A stretch of 64,000 bases of DNA from Colwellia sp. GTDB lineage: Bacteria; Pseudomonadota; Gammaproteobacteria; Enterobacterales; Alteromonadaceae. Positions 56,368-64,000 of this stretch are shown here, piece by piece. The position numbers were made by a program, and so were the translations under genes. The number at the start of each line of letters is the position of its first letter. The stretch's first letter is position 1. Below the pieces are notes generated by a model, which did no database searches, was not told the DNA's origin, and saw only the letters and a program-made list of their open reading frames with translations. The stretch covers positions 34,463 through 98,462 of the forward strand of contig NZ_JABSPA010000012.1 of NCBI RefSeq assembly GCF_013214175.1. The letters run 5' to 3'.

Positions 56368-57027
56368 ATGGCTTTATCAAGAGATCAAATCGCACAGCGT
56401 GTCGCGCAAGAATTACAAGATGGCTTTTACGTAAACTTAGGTATCGGCATACCAACGCTGGTAGCAAACTTCATTCCTAAAGACATAGAGGTGATGCTGC
56501 AATCAGAAAACGGTTTATTGGGTATGGGCGCTTTTCCAACAGAGGACGAAGTTGATGCCGATTTAATCAATGCCGGTAAACAAACGGTAACTATGGCTGC
56601 TGGCGCGTCAATTTTTGATTCCGCCGAATCCTTTGCCATGATACGTGGTGGCCATGTTGATTTAACTGTATTAGGTGCATTTGAAGTGGATGTTAATGGC
56701 AACATTGCTTCTTATATGATCCCAGGAAAGCTCATCAAAGGCATGGGTGGTGCTATGGATTTAGTGGCGGGCGCTGACAATATTATCGTTACTATGACCC
56801 ACGCTTCAAAACATGGTGAGTCTAAATTACTCAGTAATTGTACTTTACCCTTAACAGGTAAAGGCTGTATCAAAAAAGTATTAACGGATTTAGCTTTTAT
56901 TGAAATAAAAGCAGGGCAATTTCATTTACTTGAACGGGCACCAGGCGTGTCGGTGGCAGAAATTATCGAGTTAACTCAAGGTGAGCTGGTGATTGAAGGC
57001 GATATTCCTGAGATGAAATTTAGCTGA
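56368..57027 (+). CDS. scoB: Succinyl-CoA:3-ketoacid CoA-transferase subunit B
   Basis: 219 aa beta subunit. Catalytic Glu47 in MLQSENGLLGMGAFPTEDEVDADLINAGKQTVT; the VNLGIGIPTLVANF N-terminus and GGHVDLTVLGAFEVD and IPGKLIKGMGGAMDLVAGA motifs are standard. Ribosome site GGAG overlaps the end of scoA. Closed by a strong intrinsic terminator at 57046-57072, so scoAB is a two-gene operon. Confidence 0.95.
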   Translation: MALSRDQIAQRVAQELQDGFYVNLGIGIPTLVANFIPKDIEVMLQSENGLLGMGAFPTEDEVDADLINAGKQTVTMAAGASIFDSAESFAMIRGGHVDLTVLGAFEVDVNGNIASYMIPGKLIKGMGGAMDLVAGADNIIVTMTHASKHGESKLLSNCTLPLTGKGCIKKVLTDLAFIEIKAGQFHLLERAPGVSVAEIIELTQGELVIEGDIPEMKFS

Positions 57028-57045
57028 TAGCCGTTTTCTATAGCG

Positions 57046-57072
57046 AAAAGGCGAACATGTGTTCGCCTTTTT
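57046..57072 (+). terminator. Intrinsic terminator after scoAB
   Basis: AAAAGGCGAAC-ATGT-GTTCGCCTTTTT: 11-bp stem, 4-nt loop, U-tract. Confidence 0.93.
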
Positions 57073-57111
57073 ATTTTGGTCTTTTACGAAGAAAATATGA
57101 AGTAATTAGTA

Positions 57112-57390
57112 TTACTGACGACAGACAATAGCCGGATTAATATTGATCACACCCGCTTCGTTGATAGTGGCAATTTTGTCATTTTGCTTCAATATTGCCA
57201 GAGTAGTATCACCAAAGTTACGTACATAGGTGAGTAGGTAACCAAATTGTCCTAAGCTACACACCGCATATTGTTGGCTAAGGTTAAGTTTGTCCCATAA
57301 GGTGTCTTGATCGTAGCTCTGCTGTCTGCTGTCGGTTAAAAAAGCATTGATAGACCTTGATTCATTGTTCTGTATTAAGTTATTTAGCAT
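57112..57390 (-). CDS. Hypothetical protein
   Basis: 92 aa, family not recognised. Cytosolic-looking, no signal or membrane segment; two Cys (YAVCSLGQFG and the C-terminal VCRQ). Residues ~45-85 look like a small beta-rich domain (LGQFGYLLTYVRNFGDTTLAILKQNDKIATINEAGVININPAIV). AGG lies 8 nt before the ATG, supporting translation. It stands alone between the scoAB terminator and the RND operon. Confidence 0.6.
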   Translation of the reverse strand: MLNNLIQNNESRSINAFLTDSRQQSYDQDTLWDKLNLSQQYAVCSLGQFGYLLTYVRNFGDTTLAILKQNDKIATINEAGVININPAIVCRQ

Positions 57391-57759
57391 GATTTTTACC
57401 TAACTCTTTAGCTAGTGGAGAGATAATAACCAATTATGACCGGTGACACTGTTGAGAATTGTTGGGCTGATGTTGCTTTTTGTACAGTCTATTTTGCTAA
57501 CCAGTGCCGTTAAAATAAATAAAAATTTTGTTACCTTTCTCATGTGCTACTAATTTATTTAGGCTAAGTGGTTAAATACTTATCAATTAGTTAATTTGAC
57601 AAAAATAATTATGAAAAACACTAACTTATTAGTTAAATTAACCAGTTTTGTTTGGGTTATATTGTGTAATCAAGTGTAACTTACTGTTACATATGGAAAA
57701 TGATTAAGTGGCATAGCCTGTGCTATTTTTAATGCAATATTAAAAATACGGAAATACCC
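57391..57759. other. AT-rich intergenic region before the RND operon
   Basis: Should contain the divergent promoters of the 57112 gene and the RND operon. TTGACA at 57596-57601 is a possible -35 without a convincing -10. A 22-codon ATG frame at 57611 has no clear support. No operator recognised. Confidence 0.35.
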
Positions 57760-58914
57760 ATGCTTACTTTTTCTAAAACATTATTTGCAAAAACATTAGC
57801 TTCAAAAAAATTACTACTTTCTTCTATGCTGCTTACCACTGTTTTTCTAACGGCTTGTTCAGAGCCAGAAGCTAAAGAAGAGCAGGAAATTGCAGAATTT
57901 GCCATACCAGTGATGGTGGCAAGTATCGAACGTAAAGATATTTCCTCAAACTTCCATACCACAGCGACTCTTGAGTCTCGTAATGAAGCGGAGATTATCA
58001 CCCGCGTTACAGGCATCATTGAAGAGCTAAGTGTTGAAGAAGGTGATTTTGTCGAAAAAGGTCAACTGCTTGCTAAAGTTGATGCCAGACGTTATCAATT
58101 AGCACTCGATAAAGCTGAAGCCGAGTTAGCGGGTTTTGAGCAGGAGTTAAAGCGTTTATCTTTAATGGCTGAAAAGCAACTGGTCAGTGCACAAGCATCA
58201 GATAAGTTGAAATATCAACATCGAGCTGCAGTAGCTGCGAAAGAGTTGGCTGCGCTAGACTTAAAGGATAGCCAAATTGTTGCACCAATATCAGGTTATA
58301 TTTCTGAACGCTTTATCAAAACAGGCCACTTTACTCAAGGTTACCAAAAGCTATTTCATATTGTTGATCAATCAAGCTTACAAGCCGTGGTTTATTTACC
58401 TGAGCATAAGCTGAGCTATGTACAATTAGGACAACAGGCGGTATTACAGTTCAGTGCCCGTCAAGGTAAACAATTTGTTGCTCAGATACGTTCAATCTCG
58501 CCAGTAATCGACAGTCGCAGCGGTACCTTCAAAGTGATTTTATCCCTAGGTAATGACCACTTGCAGTTAAAGCCTGGTATGTTTGCACAAATAGCGCTGA
58601 CTTTTGATACCCACCAAGACACCTTAACCATTCCAACAGATGCCATCATTACCCTTGATAACATAAGCAAAATTTACTTAGTAAAAGATAATAAAGCGGT
58701 AGAAGTGTTAATCAATAAAGGTTTTGTACAAGAGCAACTTACTGAAATAAGCGGCGAGTTAGATGAAGGTGACATTGTGGTGGTTAATGGCCACCATAAC
58801 CTTAAAGCCAATGCCTTGGTGGAAATTTTAAATGCCAAAGCCAGTGATGATGATGCTCTCGAGGATGAAGCACTAACTGATACTGATACTGCTATAGCAA
58901 AAACCACTAAATAG
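57760..58914 (+). CDS. RND efflux periplasmic adaptor lipoprotein
   Basis: 384 aa membrane-fusion protein. Lipoprotein signal with lipobox LTAC (Cys33). Barrel-sandwich halves (TATLESRNEAEIITRVTGIIEELSVEEGDFVEKGQLLAKVD and LKDSQIVAPISGYISERFIKTGHF) flank a short helical hairpin; then a beta-barrel (LQAVVYLPEHKLSYVQLGQQAVL) and a membrane-proximal domain. Acidic, Asp-rich C-terminus. It links the inner-membrane RND pumps encoded downstream to an outer-membrane channel, which is not encoded here. Substrates unknown. Confidence 0.9.
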   Translation: MLTFSKTLFAKTLASKKLLLSSMLLTTVFLTACSEPEAKEEQEIAEFAIPVMVASIERKDISSNFHTTATLESRNEAEIITRVTGIIEELSVEEGDFVEKGQLLAKVDARRYQLALDKAEAELAGFEQELKRLSLMAEKQLVSAQASDKLKYQHRAAVAAKELAALDLKDSQIVAPISGYISERFIKTGHFTQGYQKLFHIVDQSSLQAVVYLPEHKLSYVQLGQQAVLQFSARQGKQFVAQIRSISPVIDSRSGTFKVILSLGNDHLQLKPGMFAQIALTFDTHQDTLTIPTDAIITLDNISKIYLVKDNKAVEVLINKGFVQEQLTEISGELDEGDIVVVNGHHNLKANALVEILNAKASDDDALEDEALTDTDTAIAKTTK

Positions 58915-58927
58915 AGAGTCAAAGAGG

Positions 58928-59047
58928 ATGAATATTTTGATTGATAGACTGTTTTTTGTGGCTGCTAAACATCCAATAGCCACCCTATGTTTAATTTTTA
59001 CTGCATTACTGATCAGTAGTGTAAATACCATTGGAGCCTTATCATGA
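58928..59047 (+). CDS. Possible 39-aa membrane protein coupled to the RND permease
   Basis: 39-codon frame filling the gap between adaptor and permease: begins MNILIDRLFFVAAKHP, then a hydrophobic stretch (IATLCLIFTALLISSVNTIGALS). Its TGA overlaps the permease ATG (ATGA at 59044-59047), suggesting translational coupling. AGAGG directly abuts its ATG, closer than ideal. The sequence resembles the N-terminal cytoplasmic helix plus TM1 of RND pumps, so it may be a decayed duplicate of a permease start or a leader peptide. Confidence 0.45.
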   Translation: MNILIDRLFFVAAKHPIATLCLIFTALLISSVNTIGALS

Positions 59048-62000
59048 GTATTGTTGATGTAGCAATAAAACGTCCGGTCACGGTGTGGATGTTTACTTTT
59101 GCGGTAATGCTTTTTGGTTTAGTGGGTTTATCTCGTCTGGCGGTTAATCTATTACCTGATCTGTCATACCCAACGTTGACCGTGCGAACTAACTATACCG
59201 GCGCTGCTCCGGCAGAAATTGAGCAGTTAATTACCAAACCCATTGAAGAAGCTGTCGGTGTGGTAAAAGGCTTACGGAAAATAAGTTCAGTCTCTAAAGC
59301 AGGCCAGTCAGACGTGTTACTTGAGTTTGAGTGGGATGTTGCTATGGATATTACCAGCTTAGAAGTCAGAGAGAAACTTGACCTTATTAGTTTACCTCTT
59401 GATGTGCAAAAGCCACTGATTTTAAAGTTTAACCCGTCTTTAGATCCCATTATTCGTTTGGGTTTACAAACCTCAGATAATTCAGTAGCTGGCTTAACCA
59501 AGCTAAGAACCTATGCCGAATATGATGTTAAACGACAATTAGAGTCACTGCTTGGGGTGGCGTCGGTAAAATTAGGTGGTGGTCTAGAGCAAGAATATCA
59601 AGTGATTATTGATCAACACAAATTGGCGCAGCTTAACTTAAGTAGCCAAGAGATAATTAATAGAATTAATGCCGAGAATATAAATATTTCAGCAGGTAAA
59701 TTAATTGAGGGTAATACCCAATACCTAGTACGCACGCTGAATCAATTTACCGATATCCGTCAAATTGGCGAGTTGGTGGTTTATCGTGAAAACGGACAAA
59801 TTATCACCCTAAACGATATTGCCACCATAGTTGATGGTTACAAAGAACGTACCGATGTGACTCGTATTAATGCTGTTGAAGCGGTTGAGTTAGCCATCTA
59901 TAAAGAAGGTGACGCTAATACGGTACAAGTGGCTAAATTAATCAATAATAAACTCGACGCTATCAATAAATCATTAGGCGATCGTTATCAATTAACTGTG
60001 GTCTATGATCAATCAACCTTTATTTCTAATGCCATTAGCGAAGTGAAATCAGCGGCGTTAATTGGTGGCTTGCTGGCCATGTTAATCTTGTATCTGTTTT
60101 TACGTTCGATTATCCCAACACTCATTATTTCACTGTCAATCCCGGTCTCTGTTATTGCTACCTTTAACATGATGTACGGCAATGGCATCAGTCTTAATAT
60201 TATGTCTCTTGGCGGTATTGCCTTAGCAACGGGCTTATTGGTTGATAATGCCATCGTGGTGCTGGAAAATATTGCCCGTTATAAAGAGCAGGGCTTGAGT
60301 GCTGTTGAAGCGGCTAGAAAAGGTACTAAAGAAGTGAGTGGCGCAATTATAGCCTCGACATTAACGACGCTGGCTGTTTTTGTGCCGTTAATTTTTGTCG
60401 AAGGTGTAGCCGGCCAACTCTTTGCCGATCAAGCGATGACAGTTGCCTTTGCCTTAATTGCCTCATTAATTGTCGCCTTAACATTGATTCCTATGCTAGC
60501 TTCAAGACAGGCCTCTCAAGAGAGAGAAGAAAGCGAAACAAGTAGCAATGCTGGAAGTAATGCCAAAAACAGTACCACAAACAATGCTGCTGTTGATGAC
60601 AGTAAAACTAGTTTTAAAGCACTAGTTTGGTATAAAAAAATAACTTTTATTTTAACCTTGCCACTTAAGCTGGTCTTTATTTGGTTGCCAATGTTGATTA
60701 CCCGTATTGTGCTGTTGGCTTTTCATGGCGTGAATAAGGTTGCTTCCTTTGTAATGAAGCCACTCACTGCCGGCTTTAACTTTATCTTTGATAAGTTCGC
60801 TTCCCTCTATAGTAAATCGTTAACATTTGCCTTGAAACATGGCGTTGCTACATTATTGATAAGCTTGACCTTTGCTGGCTCTGCATTTTTCATATTACCT
60901 AAAATTGGCGTGGAATTATTACCGCCGTTGGCACAAGGAGAATTTTACCTTGAACTTGAGCTTGCTCCGGGTACACCACTGGCCGTAACCGACCGCACCA
61001 TCAATAAAATAGCTAAACAATTACAACAAGATAAGCGAATTAAAAGTACCTACTCATTAACCGGGCGCGGTAGCTTGATGACCAGTAATGCTGATAAAGG
61101 TGGAGAACATCAGGCTAGATTGCAAATTATGCTACATGACAGTCAAAATGAAGCGCAAGTCATGGCTGATATTCGTCAATATACACAAAAGCTTGTTGGC
61201 GCGACCACGCAATTAAATCAACCAGAGTTGTTTACTTTTAGTAAACCAATCAGCATTGAATTAGCAAGTTATGATCTGGACTTGTTATCAAGCTACAGCA
61301 AACGTTTAACACAATTGATGCAGCAAGACCCACAGTTTGTCGACGTAGCGAATAGCCAACGTCAAGGTCAGCCAGAGTTAGCCATACATTTTAACCAGAA
61401 GAAAATTGCCCAGCTAGGTTTAAACTCCCCTGATATCGCCAGACTTGTCGCGGTTAAAATCGGCGGTAATATAGCCAGTAAATATACCTTACTTGATCGC
61501 AAGATAGATATATTAGTGCGTAGCGATAAAAAGCAACGAGACTCCATTGGTGATTTAAGAGAGCTGGTTGTTAACCCTAATGATGATTTCCCTATCACCC
61601 TAGAAAGTATCAGTAATATTGTCGAGACAGTTGGCCCCGCGCAAATTAATCGTATTAATCAACAACGTGTTGCCGTTATTAGCGCAAATATTGCTATGGG
61701 CGATCAAAATAGTGCCTTAGCTCGGGCGAATGAGTTAATAAAACAACTAAAACTGCCGCTAACTGTCATACCAACTTTTGGTGGCCAAAGTGAAGAAATG
61801 CAGCAGTCATTTACTTCTATGCTGATGGCATTAACCTTGGCAGTATTTTTAGTTTACTTAGTGATGGCATCTCAGTTTGAGTCGTTATTACAGCCATTAT
61901 TAATCTTGTTCAGTGTACCGTTAGCAGCTGTTGGCTCTATTTATGGCTTATATTTATTTGGCAGCAATATCAGTGTCATCGTCTTTATTGGTTTGATCAT

Positions 62001-62376
62001 GTTAGCGGGGATTGTCGTTAATAATGCCATTGTCTTATTGGATAGGATCAACCAACTACGCGAACAAGGCTTGGATAAAATTAGCTCGATAAAGCAGGCT
62101 GCTGAGTCTCGCTTACGTCCTATTATAATGACAACATTGACCACGGCCCTTGGTCTGCTTCCTATGGCCTTAGGCATGGGGGAGGGCTCTGAACTTAGAA
62201 CTCCAATGGCGATTACCGTTATCAGTGGTTTACTTTGCTCAACGTTATTAACCTTAGTGGTTTTACCTGTGCTGTATCAGTTATTCGATAATAAGAAGTT
62301 TGCTGAAGGCGTTGAGACGGTTGCAGGTAATAATGCACCTGGAATAAACCCATTAGTGGAGCCTCAAAATGTCTAA
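59044..62376 (+). CDS. RND efflux permease (AcrB/MdtB family)
   Basis: 1110 aa inner-membrane proton-driven pump. Starts MSIVDVAIKRPVTVWMFTFAVMLFG, the usual RND TM1. TM4 carries GGIALATGLLVDNAIVVLENIARYKEQG with the proton-relay Asp. After TM6 there is a long Ser/Asn-rich insert (~residues 485-530) before the second half; the latter contains GLIMLAGIVVNNAIVLLDRINQLREQG. Two large periplasmic domains are present. Its stop overlaps the start of a second permease gene by 8 bp, so the operon encodes an adaptor with two pumps, as in MdtABC-like systems. Confidence 0.93.
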   Translation: MSIVDVAIKRPVTVWMFTFAVMLFGLVGLSRLAVNLLPDLSYPTLTVRTNYTGAAPAEIEQLITKPIEEAVGVVKGLRKISSVSKAGQSDVLLEFEWDVAMDITSLEVREKLDLISLPLDVQKPLILKFNPSLDPIIRLGLQTSDNSVAGLTKLRTYAEYDVKRQLESLLGVASVKLGGGLEQEYQVIIDQHKLAQLNLSSQEIINRINAENINISAGKLIEGNTQYLVRTLNQFTDIRQIGELVVYRENGQIITLNDIATIVDGYKERTDVTRINAVEAVELAIYKEGDANTVQVAKLINNKLDAINKSLGDRYQLTVVYDQSTFISNAISEVKSAALIGGLLAMLILYLFLRSIIPTLIISLSIPVSVIATFNMMYGNGISLNIMSLGGIALATGLLVDNAIVVLENIARYKEQGLSAVEAARKGTKEVSGAIIASTLTTLAVFVPLIFVEGVAGQLFADQAMTVAFALIASLIVALTLIPMLASRQASQEREESETSSNAGSNAKNSTTNNAAVDDSKTSFKALVWYKKITFILTLPLKLVFIWLPMLITRIVLLAFHGVNKVASFVMKPLTAGFNFIFDKFASLYSKSLTFALKHGVATLLISLTFAGSAFFILPKIGVELLPPLAQGEFYLELELAPGTPLAVTDRTINKIAKQLQQDKRIKSTYSLTGRGSLMTSNADKGGEHQARLQIMLHDSQNEAQVMADIRQYTQKLVGATTQLNQPELFTFSKPISIELASYDLDLLSSYSKRLTQLMQQDPQFVDVANSQRQGQPELAIHFNQKKIAQLGLNSPDIARLVAVKIGGNIASKYTLLDRKIDILVRSDKKQRDSIGDLRELVVNPNDDFPITLESISNIVETVGPAQINRINQQRVAVISANIAMGDQNSALARANELIKQLKLPLTVIPTFGGQSEEMQQSFTSMLMALTLAVFLVYLVMASQFESLLQPLLILFSVPLAAVGSIYGLYLFGSNISVIVFIGLIMLAGIVVNNAIVLLDRINQLREQGLDKISSIKQAAESRLRPIIMTTLTTALGLLPMALGMGEGSELRTPMAITVISGLLCSTLLTLVVLPVLYQLFDNKKFAEGVETVAGNNAPGINPLVEPQNV

Positions 62377-64000
62377 TAGCAAGTTCAACTTAACGGCGCT
62401 GGCTATTAAGAAGCCAGTAACCACCTTTATGCTTTGTCTCACTATGTTGATGATGGGCATGGCTGCAACTCAGTTACTGCCTCTGGAGAAATGGCCAGGT
62501 ATAGACATTCCCGAAATGATGATCAGTGCGCCATATCAAGCATCAACGCCAGCAGAAGTAGAGCGTTTAGTAACCAAACCGCTTGAAGAGGCACTGGCAA
62601 CTATGGGCGGCATACAGCGACTCAGTTCTCGCTCAACAGAACATGGCGCAGAAATAAGTATTGAAGTTGCATGGGAAAGTAGCCTAACGGGTAAATCGAT
62701 AGAAGCGCGGGAAAAAATTGATGCGGTGCGGCATTTATTACCGGAAGATTTACAACGGGTGTTTGTCTATCAATTTTCTACCGCAGATATGCCTATTTTA
62801 ACATTACGTATTTCCAGTGAACGTGAATTACAAAATAGCTTTCAACTGCTTAATAATTATTTGAAAAAGCCACTTGAGCGCATGTCAGGGGTTTCAAAAG
62901 TTGAGCTTTATGGCGTAGATCAACGACAAATTTCTATCCGGTTAATAAGTGAAAGAATGGCAAGTCACAATGTTGATGTTAGACAGTTAACACAAATACT
63001 GCAGGCGCATAACTTTACTATAAATGCCGGTTCGCTAAAGTCAGCAACCAACACTATTCGCATCAGTCCGAAAGGAGAGTTTACCCAGTTAAATGATATT
63101 AGAGAGTTGATGGTTAAAGATAATGTTTATCTTGGTGATGTGGCCCAGGTGCTATTTGAGCAGCCAGAAAGAATCGACGGTCGACACTTAGATAGAAGTT
63201 ACGCCATCGGTGTCAATATTTTTAAAGAGTCTAGCGCTAACCTAGTTGATGTTGCCGGCCGAGTGGTTAGTGCCGTTGATGAAATATCTAATAGTCCTCA
63301 GTTTAATGGCATCAATATTTTTATGATGGAGGACCAGGCGAAAGGGGTAACCGATTCTTTGTCTGATTTATTGATGGCCGGTGGCATTGGCGCCACATTG
63401 TCATTTATTGTGCTATTTCTATTTCTGCGCAACACTACCGCCACTATTTTAGTGGTTGCTTCCGTGCCTTTTTCAATTTGTATAACCTTAGCTGTGATGT
63501 ACTTTTTAGGTTACACACTCAATATTCTATCAATGATGGGGCTATTATTAGCGGTCGGTATGTTGGTTGATAATTCTGTGGTGATCACTGAATCTATCGC
63601 TGCGGAGCACCGCAATAATCCTGCAAGTACTAAACAAGAAAAAATTGACAATATATTGCGCGGTGTTGATAAAGTCTCGTTAGCGGTAATGACGGGTACA
63701 CTAACCACAATGATAGTGTTTTTGCCCAATATCATTGGCGAAAAAGTACAATTGACGGTTTTCTTAGAGCATGTCGCTATCGCCATTTGTATATCATTAG
63801 CGGCATCATTATTGATTGCCAAAACCTTATTACCCTTGCTGTTAAGTAAGATGCCACTAGAAAGTCTGGCAGCAAAACCTAGCAAGGCAACAATAAAAAA
63901 ACTGGCAAATAAATCGACTAACACATCGTCTAATTCAATGGCTAATCAAGAGAACAGTGCCGCAGGTGATAAAGGCAGTATGCGCTACAAAAAAAGCCTG
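62369..64000 (+). CDS. Second RND efflux permease, truncated by window end
   Basis: Open from ATG 62369 to the last base (544 codons, no stop). Begins MSNSKFNLTALAIKKPVTTFM, followed by TPAEVERLVTKPLEEALATMGGIQRL, and TM4 with LLLAVGMLVDNSVVITESIAAEHRNN. It shares the RND plan of the preceding gene but is clearly a different paralogue. Overlaps the first permease by 8 bp, in line with a heteromeric or paired pump. The missing C-terminal half lies outside the window. Confidence 0.92.
   Translation, partial: MSNSKFNLTALAIKKPVTTFMLCLTMLMMGMAATQLLPLEKWPGIDIPEMMISAPYQASTPAEVERLVTKPLEEALATMGGIQRLSSRSTEHGAEISIEVAWESSLTGKSIEAREKIDAVRHLLPEDLQRVFVYQFSTADMPILTLRISSERELQNSFQLLNNYLKKPLERMSGVSKVELYGVDQRQISIRLISERMASHNVDVRQLTQILQAHNFTINAGSLKSATNTIRISPKGEFTQLNDIRELMVKDNVYLGDVAQVLFEQPERIDGRHLDRSYAIGVNIFKESSANLVDVAGRVVSAVDEISNSPQFNGINIFMMEDQAKGVTDSLSDLLMAGGIGATLSFIVLFLFLRNTTATILVVASVPFSICITLAVMYFLGYTLNILSMMGLLLAVGMLVDNSVVITESIAAEHRNNPASTKQEKIDNILRGVDKVSLAVMTGTLTTMIVFLPNIIGEKVQLTVFLEHVAIAICISLAASLLIAKTLLPLLLSKMPLESLAAKPSKATIKKLANKSTNTSSNSMANQENSAAGDKGSMRYKKSL

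Noticed and set aside
57611-57679. 22-codon ORF upstream of the RND adaptor
   Set aside because: No ribosome site, very AT-rich, and no overlap or coupling with the adaptor gene.

Overview
The window is about 38-40% GC by eye and reads as a chromosomal segment of a cold-water marine gammaproteobacterium of the Alteromonadales, most likely Colwellia or a close relative. Pointers are the AT-rich codon use, the uvrA/yajR/ssb gene set, a PEP-CTERM protein, TonB-dependent and RND systems, and AT-rich intergenic repeats. No rRNA, tRNA, CRISPR array, transposase or phage gene was seen. The organism name is an inference.

Layout. 1-600: a tandem array of three ~184-bp units, each ending in its own intrinsic terminator. 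0.6-6.7 kb: a spermidine-synthase-like methyltransferase, a three-gene cluster (GNAT/hotdog fusion, SnoaL-like secreted protein, YeeZ-like dehydrogenase), a small membrane protein coupled to dusC, and a PEP-CTERM protein. 7-13.9 kb: histidine utilisation (LysR regulator divergent from hutH-hutU; hutC divergent from hutI across a HutC-type operator). 14-25.4 kb: GDPD, rluF, a tubulin/FtsZ-superfamily protein of 758 aa, prpE, a GNAT, uvrA with an SOS box, and yajR. 25.5-34.3 kb: dodecin, a Gre-factor relative, fadH, pssA, an Omp85-like protein, a secreted amidohydrolase and a thioesterase. 34.6-36.8 kb: ssb, and an adenine deaminase gene preceded by an element homologous to the Vibrio add adenine riboswitch but with an altered P2/J2-3.

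37-57 kb reads as one metabolic neighbourhood for poly-3-hydroxybutyrate (PHB) or 3-hydroxybutyrate use. It holds two secreted PHB-depolymerase-type esterases, a TonB receptor, a LuxR-type response regulator, a transporter-domain hybrid sensor kinase, two periplasmic solute-binding-like proteins, an MFS carrier overlapping an HSL-type hydrolase, 3-hydroxybutyrate dehydrogenase, thiolase, a CMD protein, and a LysR regulator divergent from the two succinyl-CoA:3-ketoacid CoA-transferase subunits. Together they would take extracellular polymer to 3-hydroxybutyrate, acetoacetate, acetoacetyl-CoA and acetyl-CoA. 57.1-64 kb: an orphan small protein and an RND efflux operon (adaptor, a 39-codon ORF, two permeases, the second cut by the window end).

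A MITE-like repeat of about 260 bp with inverted ends occurs at 1391-1651 and 31881-32139, with a decayed third copy near 5676-5850. The most notable items are the divergent purine riboswitch, the tubulin-like GTPase, the PHB locus, the MITE family and the terminator-ended tandem units.
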